Below are positions 25,381-33,338 of a DNA stretch of 34,732 nt, one piece after another. The translations under genes and the position numbers were made by a program. Source of the DNA: Pirellulales bacterium (GTDB lineage Bacteria; Planctomycetota; Planctomycetia; Pirellulales; JADZDJ01); the NCBI GenBank assembly GCA_020851115.1, contig JADZDJ010000162.1, positions 1 through 34,732 on the forward strand. The letters are read 5' to 3'. Positions within the stretch are counted from its first letter, which is position 1. Each line of letters starts with the position of its first letter. Under the pieces are notes generated by a model. That model was given only the letters and a program-made list of their open reading frames with translations, was not told the DNA's origin and searched no databases.

Positions 25381-26211
25381 TCACTCTCGCCAGCCCGCGG
25401 CTGCTTCACCATCCAGCCGCAGCGTCAGGCACTTCGCGCTACCGCCGGCTTTGACGAATTCATCCAGCGGGGTTTCGTGCGGCGTGAAGCCGCGTTGGCG
25501 GAGCGCCTGGTGAAGCTTCGGACAGCCGGTGTTCGTCACGACATCGCGGCCGACGACCACGGCATTGCCAGCGAAGCTGGACGCTTCGACGGGATCGATT
25601 TCGATAAGCTGGGGAATATGCGCTTCGAGTGCCGCCCGGCCATAGTCGTCGAACGCCGGCGGAAAATAAACGGCTTCGCCCGGCGCTAGCGGGCAAAAGC
25701 ACGTATCCAAGTGGTAATAGTACGGATCGACCAATTCGACCGGAATCACGCGGCAGCCTAGCAACTCGCCGATTTGTTGATGTCCGCGGGCGTGACTCCG
25801 AAAGCGATAGCCCGCAAATAGCGTGTCGCCACAGAACAACGCATCGCCGGCACCTTCAAAATGCAAGTCGTCGGGGACGTGGTGGATTTCATACCCGGCT
25901 ATCCGCAGCCAGGCTTCGTCGAACGCCACTTCGCCTTGCCGTTCAGGATGGCGAAACCGAGCCATCACGGCAATGTTTCGGTAGATCAACGCGGCATTGG
26001 CGGTAAACACCAAGTCGGGCAGACCCGGCTGCGGCGGCAAGAGTTCGATCGCCGCCCCGGCAGTTTCGAGCAGTTGCTTCAAGGCCGCCCATTGCTGGCG
26101 CGCCTTGGCCGGATCGCTCTGCCGCTGCCGGCTCATCCAAGGATTGATTTCGTATTCAATCCCGTAGTAATCGGGCGGGCACATGAGAATAGTGGGAGCA
26201 GTGAAAGGCAT
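25381..26211 (-). CDS. Arginine dihydrolase-type amidinohydrolase (ArgZ/AgrE N-domain-like)
   Basis: The product is 276 residues of the guanidine-modifying (amidinotransferase/DDAH/arginine deiminase) fold. Visible active-site segments are NPWM (Asn23), DLVFTANAAL (Asn72), FEGAGDALF, YYYHLDTCFCPL (general-base His) and GGSAKCLTLR with nucleophile Cys261. The Asn23 and Asn72 pattern and the MCPPDYYGIEYEINPW start resemble, as I recall them, cyanobacterial arginine dihydrolase ArgZ/AgrE. That enzyme makes ornithine, ammonia and CO2 from arginine. The strand-mate at 26785-28062 resembles the other domain of that enzyme. ATG 26211 is preferred over 26253 because it avoids overlap with the small upstream gene. 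Confidence 0.82.
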   Translation of the reverse strand: MPFTAPTILMCPPDYYGIEYEINPWMSRQRQSDPAKARQQWAALKQLLETAGAAIELLPPQPGLPDLVFTANAALIYRNIAVMARFRHPERQGEVAFDEAWLRIAGYEIHHVPDDLHFEGAGDALFCGDTLFAGYRFRSHARGHQQIGELLGCRVIPVELVDPYYYHLDTCFCPLAPGEAVYFPPAFDDYGRAALEAHIPQLIEIDPVEASSFAGNAVVVGRDVVTNTGCPKLHQALRQRGFTPHETPLDEFVKAGGSAKCLTLRLDGEAAAGWRE

Positions 26212-26228
26212 GAGAGCTGCAATTGCTT

Positions 26229-26483
26229 CTAGTCGGGCGGAATATCGTGCCACCAGTGAGCATCGACATAACGCGTGAAACGGTCAATGTTGGTCGTGAC
26301 GATCACGGCGTGCAAATCATACCCAAACTCCGCGACCTTCGCTCGTGCCGCCGAGACGCGAACGAGGTTCTCGGTTGAGGCAAACAGATCGGGCCATTTC
26401 AAGCAACTCTCATCCTCGGCATTTCGGCTCCGATTGCGAAACAAGCCCAAGTCGATGGGAGCAAGCAGCACAGCTTGACTCAT
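26229..26483 (-). CDS. Small hypothetical protein
   Basis: The product is 84 residues and not recognised. It has a mixed charged and aromatic make-up, with AAVIVTT-like strand VIVTTNIDRF and a tryptophan-rich end (HWWHDIPPD). Its ATG overlaps the stop of the upstream small gene as ATGA, so the pair is translationally coupled. It ends 17 bp before the likely start of the arginine dihydrolase gene. Two coupled small genes of 61 and 84 residues recall toxin-antitoxin layout, but I see no family motif to support that. Confidence 0.5.
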   Translation of the reverse strand: MSQAVLLAPIDLGLFRNRSRNAEDESCLKWPDLFASTENLVRVSAARAKVAEFGYDLHAVIVTTNIDRFTRYVDAHWWHDIPPD

Positions 26484-26665
26484 GAAAACATCTTTCGTGA
26501 AGTGCGGCAGTTCTCGTCCAACGCGTTATTGAAAAATTCCAGAGTCCCTTGCTGATCTTCGCCGGCTACTTCGACGCATTCGATCCAAGATCGCAGCATT
26601 TCGCCAAACTGCCGCTTTTGTTCCTCGGTGGGAATCGTCGGTTTTGCCTGTAATTCCGCGATCAT
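26480..26665 (-). CDS. Small hypothetical acidic protein
   Basis: The product is 61 residues, largely helical and acidic (EEQKRQFGEMLRSWIECVEV). No family is recognised. It overlaps the next gene by four bases (ATGA). It lies 119 bp downstream of the LOR/SDH gene on the same strand, inside what may be one arginine-catabolism transcript. Confidence 0.45.
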   Translation of the reverse strand: MIAELQAKPTIPTEEQKRQFGEMLRSWIECVEVAGEDQQGTLEFFNNALDENCRTSRKMFS

Positions 26666-26784
26666 ACCACATCTCGATCAAAATGTTCTTTGATCCATTT
26701 TCGGCGTACGTTGTGGCCTAGTCCACATCGGCGAGTCGCCGCGCTGACTCCTGAAAAGCTCCGCGACGGAGTATGCATGATAGG

Positions 26785-28062
26785 TTAGGACGCTTTCTCA
26801 AGCATCCGCACTTCCTCCACCAGCGCCCGTAAAAACGGCTCGACGTCGGTCACCAGTCCCACCGTTTGAAACGAGCCGCGGTCGTTGAGTTTGATCACCG
26901 TCGAAGGATTGATATCGACGCAGACAACCTTGACCCACGCGGGCAGCAAGTTGCCGACGGCCACGGAGTGCAGCGTCGTGGCGATCATCAGGCAAAAATC
27001 GATGTCGCGAATTTTCGCGCGCATTTGTCGCTGAGCTTCCATCGCATCGGTGATGACGTCGGGCAACGGGCCGTCGTCGCGAATGCTGCCGGCAAGCAGG
27101 AAATCGATATTGTGCTTGACGCACTCGTACATGATGCCGCTCTTGAGTACTCCTTGATCGACGGCTTGACGAATTCCACCGGCGCGACGGATGCGATTGA
27201 TCGCGCGCAAATGATGCTCGTGCCCGGCTTCGGCCAAATCTCCGCGCTCGAGATGGACGCCAAGGCTGGTCGAAAACAACGCCTGTTCGATGTCGTGCGT
27301 CGCCAGCGCATTGCCGGCGAACAAACGATGAATATAGCCGCGGCGGATGAGTTCGCACACGTATGGCCCGCTGCCGGTGTGGATGATCGCAGGGCCGCCG
27401 ACGAGGAGCGATTTGCCGCCGGTTTGTTTGGTGCGAAACATCTCCTGTGCGATTTGGCGGATTGCGACGCCCTTGGGCTTTTCGGTCGAAACGGCGCTGT
27501 TCATGAACTCGAACGCCTGTCGCTCCATCTTCTTCTGCTCGGGAAAGACGCGGACGCCCATATGGCCAACGACAATTTTCATGCCGCGGCGGACATCGGT
27601 CATCGCAATGCAGCGAGCCTTGCCAGCCTCAGCATCCACGACGATGCCACAGTCCATTTCCTGATCGCCCACTGCGGCCCAATGTCCGCCAAGGCGCACT
27701 TCGGTTCGCTGGTTTGTCGTGCTATAAAAATCTTCGGGAAATGCTCCGTCGATGTCCGCATCCACCAGTCGAGCATCGTGCATGGTGGTCGGTTCAGCGC
27801 CGTGGTCGGCAATTTGTGCTAAAATTTCATCTAACCGCGACTGCGTGCCGGCTTGCACCTCGAGGAGGGCAAAACTGGGGTCGATTCGCCCGTGGCCAAT
27901 GTTGATCTTCTTGATGCGGAACGCTCCGCCGCAAGCCGTGATTACGTCGAGCACTTTGGGGAGGATCAGACTGTCGATAATATGCCCCCGCACTTCCACA
28001 TCCTCGACATAGGGCAATTCGGCGCTCGAAACAGATTTGTCGATTGGCATGGAATGGTCCAT
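26785..28062 (-). CDS. TIGR00300-type LOR/SDH-domain protein, putative ornithine cyclodeaminase
   Basis: The product is 425 residues. Its N-terminal half (VEVRGHIIDSLILPKVLDVI, GHGRIDPSFALLEVQA) is the LOR/SDH-type domain. The C-terminal half has a Rossmann-like pattern: GGKSLLVGGPAIIHTGSG, RLFAGNALATHDIEQAL, LLAGSIRDDGPLPDV and VKVVCVDINPSTVIKL. This is the arrangement of the TIGR00300 family and of the C-terminal part of cyanobacterial ArgZ/AgrE, which converts ornithine to proline. Here it is a separate gene upstream of the arginine dihydrolase-like gene. The frame is open to 28596, but the extra residues are antisense of another gene; ATG 28062 fits the family start. Confidence 0.88.
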   Translation of the reverse strand: MDHSMPIDKSVSSAELPYVEDVEVRGHIIDSLILPKVLDVITACGGAFRIKKINIGHGRIDPSFALLEVQAGTQSRLDEILAQIADHGAEPTTMHDARLVDADIDGAFPEDFYSTTNQRTEVRLGGHWAAVGDQEMDCGIVVDAEAGKARCIAMTDVRRGMKIVVGHMGVRVFPEQKKMERQAFEFMNSAVSTEKPKGVAIRQIAQEMFRTKQTGGKSLLVGGPAIIHTGSGPYVCELIRRGYIHRLFAGNALATHDIEQALFSTSLGVHLERGDLAEAGHEHHLRAINRIRRAGGIRQAVDQGVLKSGIMYECVKHNIDFLLAGSIRDDGPLPDVITDAMEAQRQMRAKIRDIDFCLMIATTLHSVAVGNLLPAWVKVVCVDINPSTVIKLNDRGSFQTVGLVTDVEPFLRALVEEVRMLEKAS

Positions 28063-28297
28063 AATTGGTACTTCGATGCTGGCGACGGGTCCAAAGGCGG
28101 CGAGTATCTCGCAGGAAATCGCGGACGCTCGCGGTAAACCTGGGAATTGATCCGACTTCCCAGTATAGCCAAGTCCATCTATACTAAACGAAATTGCTTC
28201 GTAGCTGAATTCGCCAATATTCCGGCAACCTAATGAATGAATTCCCATTCCAGCGGAATTCATGAGCAAATTCCGAAACGTTTCTATTAATTCTGAC

Positions 28298-29443
28298 ATG
28301 AGCGACGAATCATTCGATCCTTGGAAATCACTCGCCTCCGATCTGGGCGTCGATCCAAACACTGCACCTCCGCCTCCTCCACCGTTGCCGTCGATTGTTC
28401 CAGCTTCGCACGCGCCTTCGAGCGGCCCCGAGCCAAAGAAGGCGACTTCTGATTGGTCGGCGTTAGCGAGCGATTTGGGCATCGAAGTTCCGCCGGAACC
28501 GGAAAAGCCGATCGAACGGAAAGATCCGGTTGCGGAGTTGCTCGGCTGGCCGACACAGACACGATCGCCGGAGCCGAAGCCGCTCGAAGCAGACAAGTTC
28601 GAAGAGCGTCAGCCGTGGGATGCCGAAGATGTTCATGGCCGTTGGGGAGACGAAGGCGACCTGCCACTCGGCGAATCCGATTCCCAACTCGAATCGCGCC
28701 AGAGCCGGCGTGGCGACCGCGGCTCAAGTCGCGAGGATGCTCCGCGGAGTGGTCGGAATCGTCGAGGCGGCCGAAGCCGAGGCCGCAGCGAGGGCCGCAG
28801 CGGGCGCGGCGACGATAGTGGCCGAAGAGAGAATCGCGATCGGCAATTCCGTGAGCGAGGCGATCGCCGTCCGCCGGACGAAGCTTATCGCGACGAAGGA
28901 CCGGCTCACGACGAAGAGCGCGAATTGATTGCCGATGATGAAGTGTCCCCCACGAATTTCGACATGACGGGTGAAAGAGGTCAAGAACCTCTCGACATTG
29001 ATGCACCGAATCGCAAGCGTCGCAGTCGCCGCGGACGTCGTCGTGGCCGTGGCGGAGATCGAGCCGAACGAGGTCGCGCCGGCGAACCCTCCAAGCGAAA
29101 GTCACCGACCGCTACTGGCCGCCTCAATGAGCCAGACTCCGTCGCGTTTGGCGACGAGCCGGACGACATCGATGAAATCGAACGACTGGACGACGGCGCG
29201 GGTGAAGAATTCGCGATGGATGATGCGGCGGAACAGGACGTCGACCTTCACCACAATGCGGACGACGTTCCTCGCAGTGGTGGCAAGGGGTCGGTGCGCG
29301 ACATCATGACCTGGAAAGAAGCTATCGGCATCATGATCGAAGCCAACATGCAGGAGCGAGCCCGCAATCCTCGCTCCGGCGGACCTGGTGGGCATGGCGG
29401 CCACGGTGGGCGTGGGCGGCGTGGCGGTCGGCGAAATCGGTAG
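28298..29443 (+). CDS. Disordered, Arg/Gly- and Asp/Glu-rich protein with repeated WxxLASDLG motifs
   Basis: The product is 381 residues from ATG 28298; the frame opens at 28262. The N-terminal part repeats DPWKSLASDLGV and SDWSALASDLGI, with DPVAELLGW as a looser third. The middle is RG-rich (RSRGRSEGRSGRGDD, RRGRRRGRGGDR) with alternating acidic blocks. The end has SVRDIMTWKEAIGIMIEANM followed by GGHGGHGGRGRRGG. RG-rich tails of this kind usually bind RNA, so a role in RNA handling is inferred but unproven. It lies divergent from the LOR/SDH gene. Confidence 0.72.
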   Translation: MSDESFDPWKSLASDLGVDPNTAPPPPPPLPSIVPASHAPSSGPEPKKATSDWSALASDLGIEVPPEPEKPIERKDPVAELLGWPTQTRSPEPKPLEADKFEERQPWDAEDVHGRWGDEGDLPLGESDSQLESRQSRRGDRGSSREDAPRSGRNRRGGRSRGRSEGRSGRGDDSGRRENRDRQFRERGDRRPPDEAYRDEGPAHDEERELIADDEVSPTNFDMTGERGQEPLDIDAPNRKRRSRRGRRRGRGGDRAERGRAGEPSKRKSPTATGRLNEPDSVAFGDEPDDIDEIERLDDGAGEEFAMDDAAEQDVDLHHNADDVPRSGGKGSVRDIMTWKEAIGIMIEANMQERARNPRSGGPGGHGGHGGRGRRGGRRNR

Positions 29444-29580
29444 GTCGTTCTAATCGTCAGAAATGTTGATCCGCAAACCCGAATCGTTCGACTGTTTGGT
29501 ACGTGCCTTGGATGGCGTATGCTCCTTTGACGTCACGAGTATTTCACTGCACGAATACTTTCGATTGGTGATTGATATCC

Positions 29581-29612
29581 TTCTCCGCTTCTCTGCGGCT
29601 CCGCGGTTCAAT
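29581..29612. repeat. Octad-like periodic sequence before the decarboxylase gene
   Basis: Successive 8-mers TTCTCCGC, TTCTCTGC, GGCTCCGC, GGTTCAAT run up to nine bases before ATG 29621. It is similar in style to the heptad tracts but with an 8-bp period, so I treat it as a separate, weaker observation. Confidence 0.35.
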
Positions 29613-29620
29613 TCGACGCA

Positions 29621-31270
29621 ATGACCGAACCTCTCGACCTGGCGCCGCATCAATCCTTACTCCAGCAGTTGAGGCAGCAATTTCCGCAGCCGGTTTCAGA
29701 TCCGGTTCACGATTCTTACGTGGTGTTTTCCATCTTGCGGGCGCTCGATCAAGTCGATGCGCTCAAGTCGCAAGCGCCAATTCTCGGTAGACCCACGGAG
29801 CCAGATTATTCGCGGGCCCGCACGGCGAAAATCGAATCGAGCGTTCGCACGCTGGAAAATGTGCTTCCCGAACTTGTGCGCTATCTGCATGGGATGTTTA
29901 TTTGGGGCCATCCGCGAAGCCAAGTTAACGTCGTGCCGCAGCCGTCGATTGCCAGCATCATCGGAACGCTGTTGCCGGTCGTCTACAATCCGAACTTGTG
30001 CAGCGACGAAAGCGGCCATCTTATTTCCGAAGCGGAAGTGCGCGTGGCGGCGATGGTGAGTGAACTGATCGGTTACGAAACGAAGCTTGCCGATGGCGTA
30101 TTTACCTTCGGCGGCACGGGCGGACTGCTTTACGGTTTGAAGGTGGGGTTGGAAAAAGCCGTGCCGGGAAGTTCTCGCCGCGGACTGCGCGAAGACGTCG
30201 TTGTGCTGACTTCCGATTGCAGCCATTACGGCTGCCGCACCGTGGCCGCCTGGCTCGGCATCGGGCAAGATCAAATCGTCGCCGTCGATTCACATGTCGA
30301 CAACTCGGTGAAGGTCGATGCCTTGGAGACGGCGGCCCGCGAAGCGATCAAGTCCGGCCGCCGTTTGGCGGCCATCGTGGCCACGATGGGTACGACCGAC
30401 GCCTTTGGCATCGACGATTTGCATGCCATCCACGCTTTGCGCGACCGGCTCGTCCAGGAGTTCGACTTAGGCTATACCCCCCACATTCATGCCGACGCAG
30501 TGATCGGCTGGGCTTGGAGCGTATTCAACGATTACGATTTCCACCGCAATCCACTGGGGTTCCGCGGGCGGACGGTGCGGGCGCTTGCCGCCGCGACCCA
30601 TCGCATTCGTCATTTGCACCTGGCCGATTCCCTGGGAATCGATTTTCACAAGACGGGATTCGCACCCTATATTTCGTCGCTGGTGCTGTTTCGGCGCGGC
30701 TCGGATTTGCAGAAGATCGCACGGCCTCGCGAAACAATGCCGTACTTGTATCAGACGGGCGAACATCATCCCGGCATGTTCACGCTCGAAACATCGCGAT
30801 CCGGAACTGGGCCACTGGCCGCACTGGCCAGTCTGCTGCTGCTCGGCAAGGAGGGCCTGCGTGTGTTGCTCGGCCATGCCGTCGAAATGGCCGAAGTGCT
30901 GCGCGAGCAGATCGAATCGCATCCGAATTTGTCGGTGCTCAACGGCGAGAACCACGGCCCGGTCACACTCTTTCGCGTCTATCCCGACGGCATCGACACC
31001 TTTGAGGTGAAAGACCGAGAGCGCCACGACGCCAATTATCGCCAGCAGTTGCTCGCGCACAACGATTACAACCGCCGCATCTACCATTTGGTCCACGACG
31101 AAGCCCTTCGTGGCCAAGGCGTGGCAATTTCGCTGACCGAGTGCTACCGCCAAAGTGACTTCGGCGAGCCGATCGCGGCGATGAAGAGCTACGTTCTCTC
31201 GCCATTTTCCGACGAAAGTCGCATGGATTCGATGATCCAACACGTCTTGAAAGCGCGCGACCGCGTATGA
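29621..31270 (+). CDS. Group II PLP-dependent amino acid decarboxylase
   Basis: The product is 549 residues of the glutamate/aromatic-amino-acid decarboxylase class (PF00282 type). The large PLP domain has HPRSQVNVVPQPS, FTFGGTGGLLYGLKVGL and SDCSHYGCRTVAAWLG. It then has IVATMGTTDAFGIDDL, HIHADAVIGWAW with the pyridine-binding Asp292, and DFHKTGFAPYISS with the Schiff-base Lys344. The C-terminal domain ends normally. The family includes glutamate, aspartate, tyrosine and diaminobutyrate decarboxylases; substrate cannot be set from the sequence alone. I have some memory of similar proteins named putative PLP-dependent aspartate 1-decarboxylase. No strong ribosome-binding site precedes ATG 29621. 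Confidence 0.9.
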   Translation: MTEPLDLAPHQSLLQQLRQQFPQPVSDPVHDSYVVFSILRALDQVDALKSQAPILGRPTEPDYSRARTAKIESSVRTLENVLPELVRYLHGMFIWGHPRSQVNVVPQPSIASIIGTLLPVVYNPNLCSDESGHLISEAEVRVAAMVSELIGYETKLADGVFTFGGTGGLLYGLKVGLEKAVPGSSRRGLREDVVVLTSDCSHYGCRTVAAWLGIGQDQIVAVDSHVDNSVKVDALETAAREAIKSGRRLAAIVATMGTTDAFGIDDLHAIHALRDRLVQEFDLGYTPHIHADAVIGWAWSVFNDYDFHRNPLGFRGRTVRALAAATHRIRHLHLADSLGIDFHKTGFAPYISSLVLFRRGSDLQKIARPRETMPYLYQTGEHHPGMFTLETSRSGTGPLAALASLLLLGKEGLRVLLGHAVEMAEVLREQIESHPNLSVLNGENHGPVTLFRVYPDGIDTFEVKDRERHDANYRQQLLAHNDYNRRIYHLVHDEALRGQGVAISLTECYRQSDFGEPIAAMKSYVLSPFSDESRMDSMIQHVLKARDRV

Positions 31271-31483
31271 ATTGTTGGCCCTCGTTCTCCTCTCTTGAGA
31301 TGAACTCGGTCGCAGTCTGAAGGCGTGGCGATTTCTTCGCCAGCACCGACGCGCAAATCGCCACCACCGGGCGGATGCCATTGCATCTACCGCGGAATTT
31401 CTCGGATGAATCGACGAATTCGATTGGCACGACGATTGCACTGGAACACAGTGTTTTTTGCACCCTCCTCGCGAGATCCACCG

Positions 31484-31690
31484 ATGATTCCCGCCGAATT
31501 CGTTCGATCACCGGTCGAAAGCTCAAAGTGTGCCGCTTCGCCCTGCGGCTCAACAAAAACGCCTCTACCGCCCATCATCTATTCGTCGAACGAACTCATG
31601 AACGGCCGCCGCGAAGTTTGGATCGAACACGGCGACCAGATGTATCGCCTGCGGGTAACCAGCGCCAAGAAGTTGTATCTGACGAAGTAG
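31484..31690 (+). CDS. hemP: Hemin uptake protein HemP
   Basis: The product is 68 residues. The C-terminal ~40 match the HemP family (SNELMNGRREVWIEHGDQ, then MYRLRVTSAKKLYLTK), a small protein found with haem-uptake genes and linked to their expression. The N-terminal extension is not conserved. ATG 31484 follows a GAGA-rich stretch; the longer frame from 31325 is less likely. No TonB-dependent receptor or ABC haem transporter is next to it in the window. Confidence 0.8.
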   Translation: MIPAEFVRSPVESSKCAASPCGSTKTPLPPIIYSSNELMNGRREVWIEHGDQMYRLRVTSAKKLYLTK

Positions 31691-31700
31691 ATCGGCGCTG

Positions 31701-32999
31701 CTATTTGCTGCCGGCGGCGGCCGTGTCGCCGCGCAATTTGCTTGCCAGCGCGTAGCTGATCCGAGTGAGTTCTTTTTCCAGCCTAAGGTTGTCCTCGTAA
31801 ACATCTCGCAATTTCACGCCGATCGCTTGGAGTTCCTCTTCGAGTGCTTTGACGTGAGCCTTCACACGTTCGCTTTCCGCCACAAACCGGGCCTTATCGC
31901 TGGTAAGCAGCTTTTTCTCCTGACTGCGGAACGCCAAGTCGGCATCAACCTTTTTCTTCGCCTCTTGAACGATCGCCAATTCGCCACTCGTCTCCCCGAT
32001 CTTTCTTAACTGCGCGCCGATGCTCAAGTTCAAGTCGCGATACTGTCGCAGATAGTCGCGGAGCGAGCGACGATAAACCTTGTCATTCCCTTCGACCGGC
32101 GCTACATCTCCGGCGGCAATCCGTTCTTCGGCTGACTTGGGGTCGAGAATCAACTCGGCCCCTTCCGGCACGGTCACGGATTCGGCTTTCTCGCCTGCGC
32201 CAATGGACACTTCAAAGCTCTTCAGCGCTTTCACCCTCCGCCAAACATGTGACGCGTCGGTTTCACTGCCATCTGGCGCAGCACCGTCTTTGGCAAATTG
32301 TTGTTTGACGTCGTTGGGGACATCCGCCGAAAACAGGGCCATTCGCTGCGCTGGGGCCAACTCCGCATACAAATCGTAGCTGTCGGTCGGCATGATCTCG
32401 TAGAGCCACAGTGAACGATTCTTTCGCTGAGCCAAGCGTTTCGAGTCGTTGGGCAAGAGAGGCAACACGGGCGCGAGAGCCAGATCCTGACCATTCACTT
32501 TCGCGACCTCGAATTCACCGACAAACTGACCGCCTTTGTCGGCAGGTAATGCATCGAAGACGAACAAGATTGTCTTTTCGAGAATTCCGTGTGCGGCGGG
32601 CTCGACCTTGACCTGAAGCGTGCCATCGGCGCCGACATTAACGTCTTGCGCCTGAAACCAAATCCGCCCCCGGCCCTGCATGGCCGTTTCAACTCGGCGT
32701 CGCCATTCGGCAAGACTTGGTTCGATCCACTGATGTTCGGCAGCGTCGTATTTCCCTTCGCGAAGTTGCTCGATCTTCTTTTCTTCCTGATTGACTTCCA
32801 ACTCGAATTTCGCAATCTCGCTTCGCCAGCCTTGCTGAATTCGCAAGTTTTTCGCCGCGAGAAAGAAAAAAAGCGTGCCAAGCAGCAGGAACAGTGTCAC
32901 CAACGTGATGTTTTGCCACCTCCAGTTTTCGCGGCTCATCACGACGAAAACAATGCCGACTAGCACAATCACGCCGCAAGCTATCAGGGCAGTCGGCAT
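31701..32999 (-). CDS. Membrane-anchored coiled-coil hypothetical protein
   Basis: The product is 432 residues from ATG 32999. Two N-terminal membrane segments (~2-22 and ~31-49) lead to a short charged helix (EVNQEEKKIEQLREGK). A soluble mixed region (~75-320) includes a beta-rich part with VFDALPADKGGQFVGEFEV. A C-terminal coiled coil (~330-425) contains EKKLLTSDKARFVAESERVKAH and ELTRISYALASKL. No family is recognised. The frame continues upstream to 33188 with another hydrophobic stretch, so the start is uncertain. It could be an envelope scaffold. It is convergent with hemP, ten bases apart. Confidence 0.7.
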   Translation of the reverse strand: MPTALIACGVIVLVGIVFVVMSRENWRWQNITLVTLFLLLGTLFFFLAAKNLRIQQGWRSEIAKFELEVNQEEKKIEQLREGKYDAAEHQWIEPSLAEWRRRVETAMQGRGRIWFQAQDVNVGADGTLQVKVEPAAHGILEKTILFVFDALPADKGGQFVGEFEVAKVNGQDLALAPVLPLLPNDSKRLAQRKNRSLWLYEIMPTDSYDLYAELAPAQRMALFSADVPNDVKQQFAKDGAAPDGSETDASHVWRRVKALKSFEVSIGAGEKAESVTVPEGAELILDPKSAEERIAAGDVAPVEGNDKVYRRSLRDYLRQYRDLNLSIGAQLRKIGETSGELAIVQEAKKKVDADLAFRSQEKKLLTSDKARFVAESERVKAHVKALEEELQAIGVKLRDVYEDNLRLEKELTRISYALASKLRGDTAAAGSK

Positions 33000-33190
33000 A
33001 GGAACGATATGAAAAGGGAAGAGATATCCAGCTAGCAGCATTGAAGCTGCCGAGGTTGGGCCTTGAACTGATGCTATCTTCTGACGGCTTAACGGCTTGC
33101 AGCGAAGAAAACAGTACAAATCGATGATAAGCAGGGTAAACGGGGCTGTCAAGAAAGCAAGGCGGGGTAGTTTGTAGGGCCAATTCACTA

Positions 33191-33240
33191 GAATCGTTCA
33201 AGTCTGAACGTTTTTATCCCGAATCGTTAAAGGCCGAACG
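33191..33240 (+). promoter_or_regulatory. Two operator-like 20-bp repeats upstream of the MarR-like gene
   Basis: GAATCGTTCAAGTCTGAACG (33191-33210) and GAATCGTTAAAGGCCGAACG (33221-33240) match at 16 of 20 positions and start 30 bp apart, about three helical turns. Each is an imperfect palindrome with arms of the type ATCGTT...AACGWT. They lie ~100-150 bp before the GTG of the MarR-like gene, where autoregulated MarR operators are normally found. Confidence 0.6.
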
Positions 33241-33338
33241 ATCGGCACAACCGCGATCGTTCCGCGATTTGAAGCCCACACAAAAGGTTCTCGTCACCTT
33301 TCGCCGCGTAGTACGCCCCCTCGGATAGCGCCATTTCA

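Noticed and set aside
26229-26665. Two coupled small genes as a toxin-antitoxin pair
   Set aside because: The layout fits, but neither protein shows a known toxin fold or antitoxin DNA-binding motif, so no such call is made.
29581-29612. 8-bp periodic sequence as another member of the heptad class
   Set aside because: The period is eight rather than seven and the consensus differs, so it was not merged with the heptad loci.
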